A stretch of DNA of 64,000 nt from positions 18,324 to 82,323 of the forward strand of contig CAWGTA010000018.1 of the NCBI GenBank assembly GCA_963825305.1, written 5' to 3'. Every line of letters begins with the position of its first letter. Position 1 is the first letter of the stretch. The position numbers and the translations under genes were made by a program. Shown in pieces: positions 1-7,717 of this stretch. This DNA comes from PSRJ01 sp963825305. Lineage in GTDB: Bacteria; Acidobacteriota; Terriglobia; Bryobacterales; Bryobacteraceae. The notes beneath the pieces are model-generated. The model saw only the letters and a program-made list of their open reading frames with translations. It was not told the origin of the DNA and made no database searches.

Positions 1-128
1 TCGGCGCGGGATACCGGGAACGCGTGCTGGCCGTGTCGGGCAGTTCGGCGCGCATGGCCGACGGCTGCAAAGATGTTCCCGTGGACACTGCCATCGTCGG
101 CATCGTCGACGACGTGCATCTGGATTAG
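1..128 (+). CDS. EutN/CcmL-family microcompartment vertex protein (3' end only)
   Basis: The window opens inside this gene; only about 41 C-terminal residues are present, ending at TAG 126-128. They show the typical end of a bacterial microcompartment pentamer protein: a GAG-Y-RERVLAVSGSSAR stretch followed by VDTAIVGIVDDVHLD. Such proteins form the pentameric caps at the corners of a polyhedral protein shell. The next two genes encode the same family, so this is the first visible member of a tandem set. Which enzyme cargo the shell would hold cannot be told from here. Confidence 0.8.
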   Translation, partial: GAGYRERVLAVSGSSARMADGCKDVPVDTAIVGIVDDVHLD

Positions 129-131
129 CCC

Positions 132-431
132 GTGTTCCTCGGCCGCGTGATCGGTTGCGTCTGGGCCACCGCCAAAAATCCGCAGATGGAAGGGATGCGC
201 TTTTTGCTGGTGCAGCCGCTGACTCCCGAACTGGAAAACACCGGTAAGCGTCTGGTCTGCGCGGATGCGGCCGGGGCGGGCGCGGGCGAACTGATCTACT
301 GGGTACGCGGCCGGGAGGCGTGCTTCCCATTTCTTCCCAAAGAAGTGGCTGCCGATGCCACGGTCGTGGGAATCGTCGACGAGGTGCACGTTGAGCGGAC
401 CGCGGAAGGGCGCAAAAACGCAAAGAAGTAA
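132..431 (+). CDS. EutN/CcmL-family microcompartment vertex protein
   Basis: This 99-residue protein matches the usual size of the family. It starts with FLGRVIGCVWAT, has the conserved LLVQPL strand, then GAGAGELIYWVRG and a terminal VVGIVDEVHVE. Pentamers of such proteins close the vertices of bacterial microcompartments. The GTG start lies 3 bp after the stop of the previous EutN gene and its stop is 3 bp before the next, so the three genes form a tight operon. The C-terminal tail (ERTAEGRKNAKK) is longer and more basic than that of its neighbour. Recognition is by motif; the compartment type is not determined. Confidence 0.88.
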   Translation: MFLGRVIGCVWATAKNPQMEGMRFLLVQPLTPELENTGKRLVCADAAGAGAGELIYWVRGREACFPFLPKEVAADATVVGIVDEVHVERTAEGRKNAKK

Positions 432-434
432 TCT

Positions 435-716
435 ATGTTAATCGCGCGCGTGATCGGCGAGTTGGTGGCCACCCAGAAGCACTCGAGCCATGAGGGCCGC
501 AAGTTGCTGCTGGTACAGCCTCTCAATCTCGACGGCAGCAATCGCGGCGACGCCGTAGTGGCGCTCGATGCGGTGGATGCGGGGGTGGGCGACCAGGTTC
601 TGCTAAGCACCGACGGCTATGCAGCTTCAAGCAGCGTGGGACGTCCCCAGTCACCCATTGACATGGCGGTGATCGGCTTTATCGACCATGTCGAGATACT
701 CCCGGGCGTCGCTTGA
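435..716 (+). CDS. EutN/CcmL-family microcompartment vertex protein
   Basis: A third tandem EutN/CcmL-type protein of 93 residues: LIARVIGELVATQKHSSHEG at the start, LLLVQPLN in the middle, AGVGDQVLLSTDGYAASS, and MAVIGFIDHVEIL at the end. It is presumed to be a pentameric shell vertex protein. Having three adjacent vertex genes suggests mixed or alternative pentamers. The 3' end overlaps a convergent membrane-protein gene by 66 bp. Confidence 0.88.
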   Translation: MLIARVIGELVATQKHSSHEGRKLLLVQPLNLDGSNRGDAVVALDAVDAGVGDQVLLSTDGYAASSSVGRPQSPIDMAVIGFIDHVEILPGVA

Positions 717-1238
717 CCGGCCGCGTCGGCGCATCAATCTCACGCCCAGCAAGAGCCCGACGGCCCACTTCAAAGCCTCTACGATCAGGTAGGCGGAGTG
801 CATCACCCAAAAGCGGTTGCGCTCCCCGGAAGGCTGACCGGCAGGTAAGAAATCGACCAGGCGGCCCAGCGAGATGATGGCCGGCGTCAGCAGAAAAAGC
901 TGGAGCAGCACCGCGACCAGCATCAACAGCACCAGAATGAGAGGGTATTTACCTTCCCGGGTGCCTAGCAATAGGAACAGGAAAAAGCCGGCTCCGCCGA
1001 TCAACTGTACGGTTCCCCAGGCCTCGAAAAGCCAGCGATTCTGTTCCGAAGCCTGATAACGGAGCAGCATTCGCGCACCAGCGGGGCCGAGCGTCTTGAT
1101 GGAAAGCAGAGCGGACGGGCTGGGCTTGGCCATCAGACGGTCTACCGAGCGGAAACTCTCGAAGCCCACCCAGGCCATCAGGATGGCGGCTCCGAACCAG
1201 ATCCCTAATAGGAAGCAGGCGACGCGGCGAGAATGCAT
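651..1238 (-). CDS. Four-helix membrane protein of unknown function
   Basis: The 195-residue product has about four hydrophobic segments: near residues 8-25 (FLLGIWFGAAILMAWVGF), about 75-95, about 100-120 (YPLILVLLMLVAVLLQLFLL) and about 145-165. A basic, charged tail follows. The layout resembles small DUF4149-like inner-membrane proteins, but I cannot assign a family with confidence. The gene is convergent with the third EutN gene and its last 66 bp overlap that gene's end, so the real 3' end of one of the two deserves a check. No functional link to the flagellar genes that follow can be seen. Confidence 0.65.
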   Translation of the reverse strand: MHSRRVACFLLGIWFGAAILMAWVGFESFRSVDRLMAKPSPSALLSIKTLGPAGARMLLRYQASEQNRWLFEAWGTVQLIGGAGFFLFLLLGTREGKYPLILVLLMLVAVLLQLFLLTPAIISLGRLVDFLPAGQPSGERNRFWVMHSAYLIVEALKWAVGLLLGVRLMRRRGRSSDAREYLDMVDKADHRHVNG

Positions 1239-1270
1239 TGCTGGCTAGCCTGATTCTACCGTAGGTGGCG

Positions 1271-1306
1271 ACCGGGCCGAGACCGCCGGCGATCCTTGTT
1301 GCCGGC
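1271..1306. repeat. Degenerate copy of a GC-rich palindromic repeat
   Basis: The stretch ccgggccgagaccgccggcg followed by atccttgttgccggc matches the arms of the dispersed repeat seen at 4222-4277, 47672-47728 and 53837-53893, but lacks the TACGTA centre. It lies between a membrane-protein gene and fliW. Confidence 0.55.
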
Positions 1307-1317
1307 TCAGTCAGCCC

Positions 1318-1345
1318 TAAAGTATTTCGACAACACCGCCGATGA
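1318..1345 (+). promoter_or_regulatory. Sigma-28 (FliA)-type promoter for fliW
   Basis: TAAAGTAT, a 12-base spacer and GCCGATGA closely match the flagellar sigma-28 consensus (TAAAGTTT-N11-GCCGATAA). It lies about 20 bp before the fliW start. Its -35 is TAAA-type, unlike the GCAAC-type -35 of the T3SS-linked promoters in this window. Confidence 0.65.
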
Positions 1346-1364
1346 CGGATCTGAGTGAGGTGGC

Positions 1365-1823
1365 ATGCCAACCTTTGAGACGAAGAACTTCGGAACGGTT
1401 TCTTACCAGCCAGACTCGGTTGTGGAATTTCCCTGTGGTCTTCCTGGCTTTGAGGGGCAGCGGCAATTCCTGGCGCTGAACTACGATGACACCAAGCCGC
1501 TGGTTTTCCTGCAAAGCCTGAGCGACGCCGGATTGTGTTTTATCACGCTGCCGGCGAAATGTGTCGACCCGGAATACTGCTTGCAGGTGAGCGAAGAAGA
1601 CCTGACTCAACTAGGATTTGCTACGGAGCACCAACCGGCGATCGGCCCGGACGTGGCGTGCCTGATCGTCATTTCCCTGCAGGAGACGGGCCCGACGGCA
1701 AACCTGCTGGCACCCATCGTGGTGAATGTCGGGACCCTAAGAGCAGTGCAAGCCATCGCGCCGGAATCCGGATACTCGCACCATCACCCGTTGTTGCCGC
1801 AAGAAACCGTCGCATGCCCATAA
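1365..1823 (+). CDS. fliW: Flagellar assembly factor FliW
   Basis: The 152-residue product has FliW hallmarks: FGTVSYQPDSVVEFPCGLPGFEG near the start, FLALNYDD, and LVFLQSLSDAGLCFITL. FliW binds flagellin and the translational regulator CsrA, coupling flagellin level to flagellin translation. csrA is often adjacent, but none is visible here. A sigma-28-like promoter lies just upstream, fitting a late flagellar gene. The neighbouring mot genes on the opposite strand place it in a motility cluster. The ATG start is preceded by GAGTGAGG. Confidence 0.93.
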   Translation: MPTFETKNFGTVSYQPDSVVEFPCGLPGFEGQRQFLALNYDDTKPLVFLQSLSDAGLCFITLPAKCVDPEYCLQVSEEDLTQLGFATEHQPAIGPDVACLIVISLQETGPTANLLAPIVVNVGTLRAVQAIAPESGYSHHHPLLPQETVACP

Positions 1824-1866
1824 TGTCGCACCGGGCTAAGTGCCCCGCAGCATGCTGAGACTGCCT

Positions 1867-2739
1867 TTACTTCTTAGGCGCCGGCGGCGCGTTGGCGGGT
1901 GGCGTGGACGCTTTGGTGTCCGCCGCTGGAGCCGTAGGGTGGGACGCCGTGGGCTCCCCGTTCAGCGCCTCCGCGGATAACACCACCAGGTCAACACGCC
2001 GGTTGTGCGCGCGGCCTTCCTCCGTGTCGTTGGTATCCACCGGCGCGTTCTCCCCGTAGCCGGCCACGGACAGGCGCTCATTGGGGTACTGAAATCTCTG
2101 CTGCAGCAGCTCCAGCATCGCGATGCTGCGTGCCGTGGAGAGTTCCCAATTATTGCGAAACCTCGAGTTGTGAATCGGGACCGCATCCGTATGGCCTTCC
2201 AGGCGCACCGGATTGGCCAGCGGGCCGATCACCAGACCTATCTTTTCGATGATTGAAAAGCTCGTGTCGCTGACCGCATCGTCACCGGAGGCAAAAAAGG
2301 CGGCCTCGCGCAGGCTGACCACTAAGCCACGCGGTCCCAGATTGACGGTGACCTTCCCGCTTTTCACTTCAGAGGCCAGATCTTTGTTCAGGGTTTCCAC
2401 GGACTTCGCCAGATCGGCTTGCGTGGCTACCACCGGTTTCTTAGGTGGATCCTTTTTCATGGCAGCAACCGCCGGATGGGGCCCGGCGGGGGGTTCGGGC
2501 GAATCGGCTTTTCTGTCGGACGCGTTCTTGGGTTTGGTCATGCTCGTCCACGCGTTGGAGAGCTGGCCGTGCTCCATGGCATCGCGAATGGCCTCGGCGA
2601 CCACCTTGGCCTTGGACTTGTCTTGTTGTGCGGTGGCGAACATCACCACAAAGAAGGCAAAGAGAAGTGTGATGAAGTCGGCATAGGACACCAGCCAGCG
2701 TTCATGGTTGGCGTGCTCGGGAGGTTTCTTTTTTCTCAC
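1867..2739 (-). CDS. motB: Flagellar stator protein MotB
   Basis: MotB anchors the motor stator to peptidoglycan and, with MotA, forms the ion channel. The N-terminus has the family signature HERWLVSYADFITLLFAFFVVMFA, with the essential channel Asp in YADF. The C-terminal half is an OmpA-like peptidoglycan-binding domain (LEGHTDAVP, NWELSTARS, RLSVAGYGE, NRRVDLVVL). The GTG start at 2739 is chosen because it lies one base after the motA stop, so the genes are translationally coupled; a longer frame would run into motA. The tail is rich in Ala/Pro/Lys. The length, about 290 residues, is normal. Confidence 0.93.
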   Translation of the reverse strand: MRKKKPPEHANHERWLVSYADFITLLFAFFVVMFATAQQDKSKAKVVAEAIRDAMEHGQLSNAWTSMTKPKNASDRKADSPEPPAGPHPAVAAMKKDPPKKPVVATQADLAKSVETLNKDLASEVKSGKVTVNLGPRGLVVSLREAAFFASGDDAVSDTSFSIIEKIGLVIGPLANPVRLEGHTDAVPIHNSRFRNNWELSTARSIAMLELLQQRFQYPNERLSVAGYGENAPVDTNDTEEGRAHNRRVDLVVLSAEALNGEPTASHPTAPAADTKASTPPANAPPAPKK

Positions 2740-2740
2740 G

Positions 2741-3649
2741 TCAGCTTCCCGCCGGAGCGGCCTGTGGTGCACCGGCCTTGGCACCGGCTTTAGCGCCTGC
2801 CTTGGCGCCTTTAGCGTCTTTGGCCTTGGGCGCTGCCGGCTCCGGGTTGAACGCGGTGAGTTTCATACGGATCAGGGTAGGATTGAGACCCTCGACAATG
2901 CCGATCACGCCCTCCAACACCATTTCTTTCACGACCTTGTTCTTCTGGATCTTCGCTTTGAGTTTGCCGGCAGCCGGAAGGAAAAGAATGTTGGCCGCGG
3001 CTACCCCATAGACGGTGGCTACGAAGGCCACTGCGATTCCATGGCCGACCTCTTTGATATCGTCCAGGTGCTTCATGACCTGGATCAACCCCATCACTGC
3101 GCCGATGATCCCAATGGTGGGTGAGTAACCGCCGGCCGCTTCCCAGACCTTGGCCTCCGCGTCGGCCGCCTGTTCGCTCAGATCAATGTCGATCTCCATC
3201 ATTTTGCGCAGTTCGTTCAGATCAGTGCCGTCCACGGCCAGATTCAGCGCCTTTTTCATGTAAGGCTCGGTGATTTTCGCCGCCTCCGTTTCGAGGCTGA
3301 CAATTCCGTTCTTGCGGGCCTGGGTGGCGAACCCGACCAGGGTCTCGATGGTGGCTGCGGTGTCGCTGGATTTCTCCAGAAAAACGTCGAGCATTCCTTT
3401 CATGGCGCGCATAAAGACTGGAAGCGGCGTGGTCACCAGCACAGCCCCGAAAGTGCCGCCCAGAACGATCATGGCCGCAGTGGTCTGAGCTATATCCGAG
3501 ATGCTGCCTTTCTCCAGCAGCAGACCTCCGAGGATACCGGCGGCTGCCAGAGCGATTCCCGCCAGCGTGGCGATATCCGGCTTGACCCCGCCACCGCTCT
3601 TCGCTGCCGCTTTTGGCGGTTTAGGTTTGGCTTCTGGTTTTTCAGCCAT
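2741..3649 (-). CDS. motA: Flagellar stator protein MotA
   Basis: This 302-residue inner-membrane protein couples ion flow to rotor torque. A Lys/Pro/Ala-rich N-terminal tail precedes the first helix (IATLAGIALAAAGILGGLLLE). The second helix region (TTAAMIVLGGTFGAVLV) and the late pair (YSPTIGIIGAVMGLIQVM and GIAVAFVATVYGVAAANILFLP) are those of the MotA/PomA family. An Ala/Gly/Lys-rich repeat (AKAGAKAGAKAGA) ends the protein, which is unusual but low-complexity. It lies between flbD and motB in one operon. Confidence 0.93.
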   Translation of the reverse strand: MAEKPEAKPKPPKAAAKSGGGVKPDIATLAGIALAAAGILGGLLLEKGSISDIAQTTAAMIVLGGTFGAVLVTTPLPVFMRAMKGMLDVFLEKSSDTAATIETLVGFATQARKNGIVSLETEAAKITEPYMKKALNLAVDGTDLNELRKMMEIDIDLSEQAADAEAKVWEAAGGYSPTIGIIGAVMGLIQVMKHLDDIKEVGHGIAVAFVATVYGVAAANILFLPAAGKLKAKIQKNKVVKEMVLEGVIGIVEGLNPTLIRMKLTAFNPEPAAPKAKDAKGAKAGAKAGAKAGAPQAAPAGS

Positions 3650-3655
3650 CGGCCC

Positions 3656-3898
3656 TCATTCTGTCTCCTCCGCGCTCTCTGGGGCTGGCTCGCCCGGCTG
3701 CGTCAACTCGTTCGCGAGCCGCTGAATCCTCCGGCGGAACTCCACGATCCTTTCCACCACCTCTTCCGCGCTCTCGCGTACCCGCAAAATCTGGCCGGTG
3801 GTCAGTGTGATAACGGTGTCAGGAGTACTGTCGATGTGCTCAATGAGATCGGAATTGAGGACAAGCGGGGCGTGATTCAAGCGCGTGAGCCGGACCAT
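3656..3898 (-). CDS. flbD: FlbD-family flagellar protein
   Basis: The short product (80 residues) starts MVRLTRLNHAPLVLNSDLIEHID and continues with TPDTVITLTTGQILRVRES, the usual pattern of FlbD-family small proteins found next to motA/motB in many bacteria. Their biochemical role is not well known; they are tied to swarming and motility. It is the first gene of the flbD-motA-motB operon, 6 bp before motA. A perfect GCCGATAA -10 box lies just upstream. Confidence 0.88.
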   Translation of the reverse strand: MVRLTRLNHAPLVLNSDLIEHIDSTPDTVITLTTGQILRVRESAEEVVERIVEFRRRIQRLANELTQPGEPAPESAEETE

Positions 3899-3914
3899 GG
3901 AGACTCCTTAGTGC

Positions 3915-3942
3915 TTATCGGCGCTCTGGTAGGATTCCGTTA
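3915..3942 (-). promoter_or_regulatory. Sigma-28-type promoter for flbD-motA-motB
   Basis: Read on the minus strand, TAACGGAA, 12 bases and GCCGATAA. The -10 is a perfect match to the FliA consensus and the -35 keeps TAA. An AAGGAG ribosome site follows and the flbD ATG lies 17 bp downstream. Confidence 0.6.
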
Positions 3943-3961
3943 ACGGGATGCGGACGACCTT

Positions 3962-3990
3962 TCAAACTCCGCGGAAACGCTCCGATAAGC
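3962..3990 (+). promoter_or_regulatory. Possible sigma-28-type promoter for the 62-residue protein
   Basis: TCAAACTC, 13 bases and CGATAAGC (preceded by CTC). The -10 core CCGATAA fits the FliA class; the -35 is poor. Its position supports the downstream start at 4008 rather than an earlier ATG at 3948. Confidence 0.35.
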
Positions 3991-4007
3991 TTTACCGTGA
4001 GGCAGTT

Positions 4008-4196
4008 ATGACGTGTTTCCGATGGCGCATTTATATCGATCCGCATTCCGAATATCCCTTTGGGGATAGGTCCACGGCTTGGGAGGAAGAGCGTCGTGAA
4101 GTGGTGGAGAGCGTGCTCGATGAGCTCCGGAATCCGGCTCTCGATGCCGACGCCCGAGCCGCCTGCGCCGATCTATTGAAACACTTACAAAGCTGA
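4008..4196 (+). CDS. Small hypothetical protein
   Basis: The 62-residue product starts MTCFRWRIYIDPHSEYP and ends in a charged helical region (EEERREVVESVLDELRNPAL) with ARAACADLLKHLQS. I do not recognise a family. The ATG at 4008 is preferred over the in-frame ATG at 3948 because GAGG stands a few bases upstream and a possible sigma-28-like promoter lies inside the longer frame. The gene is divergent from flbD-motA-motB, so it may belong to the motility set, but that is inference. Confidence 0.5.
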   Translation: MTCFRWRIYIDPHSEYPFGDRSTAWEEERREVVESVLDELRNPALDADARAACADLLKHLQS

Positions 4197-4221
4197 TCGT
4201 TGAAAGCTCAGCAGACAAAAG

Positions 4222-4277
4222 CACCGGCGGCCGAGACCGCCGGCGTTACGTAGCGCCGGCGATCCTTGTCGCCGGTG
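4222..4277. repeat. GC-rich palindromic dispersed repeat, full copy
   Basis: CACCGGCGGCCGAGACCGCC, then GGCGTTACGTAGCGCC, then GGCGATCCTTGTCGCCGGTG. It consists of two hairpin arms around a TACGTA-centred palindrome. Its reverse complement is nearly identical to the copies at 47672-47728 and 53837-53893. It lies intergenically between convergent genes. The family may be REP/MITE-like. Confidence 0.75.
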
Positions 4278-4302
4278 GGCTCCGGACAAAGCCGGTGGCC
4301 GC

Positions 4303-6450
4303 TCAAAGCTGATCGCTGACTGCTGATCGCTGAAAACTGCCTTCCGGACGTTCCAATTGGTCCAAGAGCAGCGAAAGCCGGGGCGCGACATCCGTTCGGC
4401 CGCCGAAGCGCCACTGGTTGTAGATGGACGTGAACTCTGCCACCGTCGGGCCTATCCCGGTGCTGGGGAGTGACGCGGCGAATTCCGCGGGCGTAAACCA
4501 GGCCGGCTTCTGATACCCACGGCGTTTCATAATGTCGAGCATGCGGCCATAGAGCAAGGTGGCATCCCCCGTGCCGGCCTGCCCGCGGCGAACCCGGCGG
4601 ACGCGGAGGTGCATACGCGCCAGGCGGATGGCCGGCGGTCCCGCAATCCACAGGACCGCGCCCATCGCCAGCACGATCGCAACACGCAGGCCGAAACGGC
4701 GCAACCACTCGAGCGCGCGGGATGGCCAACCTGTGTCGACGCCCGCCATCAAATCGAACCAGCGGATTCCCAGCCCGCGCGCCCGCTGCTCCACGCTATA
4801 GGAAAGCGTGCCCTGCCGCGCGATGTCGTAGCTGACCACCCAGTCCTGCCAGAATGTCTGCGCCGCGTCCACGTACAACCCGAGTTTGGTGAGGAGAGCG
4901 AAACGCGGCGGATTGGGATCGGGCGGCGTCGGATCGAACGTCGTCCAGCCGTGGCCGGGTATCCAAGCCTCCACCCACGTGTGCGCGTCCGAAGCCCGCA
5001 CCAGCCACAATTCCGAAAGAGGATTGTATTCACCGTTTTGAAATCCGGTGGCGAGGCGCGCGGGAATTCCCAGGGTCCGCAGCATCACCGTCATGGCCGA
5101 CGCGAAGTATTCGCAATAGCCCTGCTTGCGCGTGAACAGGAAATAGGCGAGCGGATCCGCCAATTCGTGATCGGGCAGCTCCAGCGTGTAGCCGTAATTG
5201 GTGCGGAGGCGGCGCTCGACGGCGCGCGCGCGCTCGACATCGGTGGCGGCGCTTCCCGCCATATCGCGGGCTAGCGCGGGAATGCGCGGATCGAGCTTGG
5301 GCAACTGGAGATAGCGATCGAGCGCCCCGGCGGGCAGCTGCGGATTCCCGGCCGGCGAGCTCTCGGGCGGTTCCTCCAGGAGGCTATAGGCGTCGTAACT
5401 GAAACCGGGCGGGGGATCGCGCCCCAGCCGGTAGCCGCCATTGGGGTTGCGGTAGACGAACAGCTGCCGCAGATCCAGCTTCTCCGGAGTGCCGGCAAAG
5501 AACAATACGTTTGTGTCGACGGCGTTGAGGACCACCTGGTAGTTGAGCCTGCGGCCGGGGTGCCACGGGCCGGGCTGAAGATCCGCATGCCCGTTCTCCA
5601 CGGCGATGGGTTCCTCCGGCGCATTCGGATTCGACCACTTCCTGCCATCAAATCGGGTCAACGCCGCGCCGCGCCACTTCAGCCCCGCCGGCACATTGCG
5701 GCTGAAAATCCGCACGTGCATCACGGGACGCGAGGTGCTCTTGATCTCGCCGATCTCTCCTAAGGTCACCTGATCGGAGAAGCCGGGAAGAAAGATCCCA
5801 CGGGCCCGCAAGCGAGCGAAGGCAGCATCGGCGGTGCGCGGCAGCAGGAAGAAAAGCCCCGCGGTGATGGCCAGGATTCCCAGGGTTACCAGAGTGGAAA
5901 GAAGGGCCAGGCGTGGGTGGAAGCGTTTCAAGCCGCCGCGCGCGGTCGCCACCGCTCTCTGCATGGACCGGCGGATCTCACCGCTGGTGAGCGCGGCCAT
6001 GGCAAAAAGCAGGTACACCGCCAGAAAGAGGAAGAAGTTCAGGTCCACCGAAAGAATGGCGGCAGCGAGCAGTTCCAGGAATGCGATGGCGGCGGTATAG
6101 AGATAGTCGCGGTTGGTTTTGGCGGTGAGGATTTTCATGACCGCCAGGAAGAAGACCAGGTGCACGGTCGCGTTGAGGAAATCGTGCGACAGATAAAAAT
6201 AGTCGATGAGGAAGAACCCGATGTACGAAATCGCCAGCAGCGTGGAAGCCCGCTCGGAAATCTCGAATCGCAGGAATCCGGCGATCAGCAAGGCGCGCAG
6301 CAGCAGCCCGGCCGCGGTCAGGGCCACGGTGGGAGTGTCGAGATATCCTGAGCCGGCCACCGCCAGGTAACCGCTGGTGACCAGCCCCAGCAGTGAAAAC
6401 TGGAAGAACCGTTCGACAGAAGCTGCGGCGCTGGCTTCCGAACGCGCCAT
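4303..6450 (-). CDS. TgpA-like transglutaminase membrane protein (DUF3488)
   Basis: The 715-residue protein has an N-terminal membrane half with about six helices (first around residues 14-35) and a large extracytoplasmic transglutaminase-like domain. The Cys-His-Asp triad is visible in GYCEYFASAM, DAHTWVEAW and FDPTPPDP. A further helix (VAIVLAMGAVLWIAGP) precedes a cytoplasmic DUF4129-like tail. In other bacteria such proteins are often encoded beside a MoxR ATPase and a DUF58 protein; neither is seen here. The start at 6450 (MARSEAS) is chosen because it fits the membrane topology and faces the divergent gene starting at 6452. The substrate is unknown. Confidence 0.85.
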   Translation of the reverse strand: MARSEASAAASVERFFQFSLLGLVTSGYLAVAGSGYLDTPTVALTAAGLLLRALLIAGFLRFEISERASTLLAISYIGFFLIDYFYLSHDFLNATVHLVFFLAVMKILTAKTNRDYLYTAAIAFLELLAAAILSVDLNFFLFLAVYLLFAMAALTSGEIRRSMQRAVATARGGLKRFHPRLALLSTLVTLGILAITAGLFFLLPRTADAAFARLRARGIFLPGFSDQVTLGEIGEIKSTSRPVMHVRIFSRNVPAGLKWRGAALTRFDGRKWSNPNAPEEPIAVENGHADLQPGPWHPGRRLNYQVVLNAVDTNVLFFAGTPEKLDLRQLFVYRNPNGGYRLGRDPPPGFSYDAYSLLEEPPESSPAGNPQLPAGALDRYLQLPKLDPRIPALARDMAGSAATDVERARAVERRLRTNYGYTLELPDHELADPLAYFLFTRKQGYCEYFASAMTVMLRTLGIPARLATGFQNGEYNPLSELWLVRASDAHTWVEAWIPGHGWTTFDPTPPDPNPPRFALLTKLGLYVDAAQTFWQDWVVSYDIARQGTLSYSVEQRARGLGIRWFDLMAGVDTGWPSRALEWLRRFGLRVAIVLAMGAVLWIAGPPAIRLARMHLRVRRVRRGQAGTGDATLLYGRMLDIMKRRGYQKPAWFTPAEFAASLPSTGIGPTVAEFTSIYNQWRFGGRTDVAPRLSLLLDQLERPEGSFQRSAVSDQL

Positions 6451-6451
6451 A

Positions 6452-7136
6452 ATGTCTATTCTATTGGAAACGCGAATGGACAATGAACCCATAGGACTCG
6501 TAGTGCAGGCCACCGGCAAGACCGGAGTGCTGCACCAGTTGACCGGCGTGATTGCGCGCCACGAAGGAGACATCACCTCGGTGGCGATTCTGGCCAATTG
6601 GCCCAACCCGGCCCGCACGTATTTTGAGGTGGTGTTGCCGGGTTCCCCGGAGAGCCTGCTGGAAGACTTGCGTCAATTGGAGATCGTGCAGTCACGTGGA
6701 GATGGTGAAGACCTTGCAGACGATCTATGGCAAGCGCATCATTATCATGGGCGGCGGCGCGCAGGTGGGGCAGGTGGCGATCGGGGCAGTCTCGGAAGCC
6801 GACCGCCACAATATCCGCGGCGAGCACATTTCGGTGGATACGATTCCGCTGGTGGGCGAACAGAAGCTGGCCGACGCCGTACGCGCCGTCGCGCGACTGC
6901 CGCGCGCAAAGGCATTGGTGCTGGCGGGTGCGCTGATGGGCGGCGATATCGAAACCGCGGTGCGGGAAGTGCGCCAGGCGGGCCTGCTGGTGATCAGCCT
7001 GAACATGGCGGGCAGTGTGCCGGATGCCGCCGATCTGGTGGTGAGCGATCCGGTCCAGGCGGGCGTGATGGCGGTGATGGCGGTGGCCGATACGGCCAAG
7101 TTCACCTTGGAGCGATTGAAGCGGCGGGTGTTTTAA
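6452..7136 (+). pseudogene. ACT-domain/DUF5612 protein interrupted by a frameshift
   Basis: The first frame encodes an ACT domain (PIGLVVQATGKTGVLHQLTG, GDITSVAIL, up to LRQLEIVQ). Homology then jumps one frame at about 6692 and continues HVEMVKTLQTIYGKRIIIMG, GAQVGQVAIGAVSEADRHN, GEHISVDTIPLVGE, LVLAGALMGGDI, LNMAGSVPDAADLVVSDPVQ, ending at TAA 7134-7136. Removing one base (a T near 6692) restores a single reading frame of about 227 residues, the layout of ACT plus DUF5612 proteins best known from methanogens. The second domain is well preserved, so the shift may be recent, a sequencing error, or a +1 recoding site. A GTGGAGATGG at 6696 could also allow the second domain to be translated alone. 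Function: probably small-ligand sensing; unproven. Confidence 0.65.
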
Positions 7137-7196
7137 GATCTGCTGCCCGGCGTCCGAGGCGTTTGCAAAAGCGCCTGGAACAGCCCGCGGCAGTTG

Positions 7197-7469
7197 TTTG
7201 AAGATTCTTTCGACGCCACCTCCCCGGCTCCGCTTGCCCGTTTCCTGCGTTGGCACGAAGTAGCGAGCGCGGATGAATTCGGCGGGCAGGGACTTGAGAA
7301 CGGCGCTTTGTTGGACGCGGCCGAGCGCGCGGGGTTCGATCTCCTGCAGCTCACTTGCGATCAGAGCATTCGTTATTAGCAGAACTTTAGATGCCTTGCG
7401 CGACAGCTCGCTCCACGTGAGGATCGCGCAGCGCAAAACCCGTCGTCCAAACTGCAAACATCCTCATAG
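7197..7469 (+). pseudogene. Decayed DUF5615 PIN-like toxin gene
   Basis: A frame from about 7197 reads SPAPLARFLRWHEVASADEF, GGQGLENGALLDAAERAGFD, LTCDQSIRY, which matches the DUF5615 PIN-like toxin pattern (HEV, GLxNGELL, AGFDxLLTxDxNIRYQQN). Two lesions are visible. The start LKIL sits in another frame, which fits one lost T in a T run near 7206. A TAG at 7377-7379 falls exactly where the family has the first Gln of RYQQN, and the frame continues Q-N-F after it. No antitoxin gene (commonly DUF433) is recognisable upstream. It looks like the remnant of a toxin-antitoxin pair. Confidence 0.55.
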
Positions 7470-7647
7470 CAAAGGCCCGCCAGTTTGCCGGGCAAAACGC
7501 TTTAGGCGATATGCCCTTGAAGGAAAGGTAAAACCCTGGGCCGCAGCTTCCGCGAATTTTTCGACGTGGCCGGATGCGGCCAATGCCGTGGCCCTCAAGT
7601 GGGGACTCACCTTTCTGCGGAACCGGCTTGCCCGGCCGGATTTCGGA

Positions 7648-7677
7648 GCAACTTTTCGGGCCTTAACTCCGATAACT
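7648..7677 (+). promoter_or_regulatory. GCAAC/CGATAACT promoter, site 1
   Basis: GCAACTTT, 14 bases, CGATAACT; the -10 ends 40 bp before the ATG of the TonB-domain gene. One of 13 sites sharing this two-block pattern with the T3SS genes. Confidence 0.7.
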
Positions 7678-7717
7678 GGGTGAGCGGTTCGATATTCCAA
7701 CCAGAGGGGTTTCGCCG

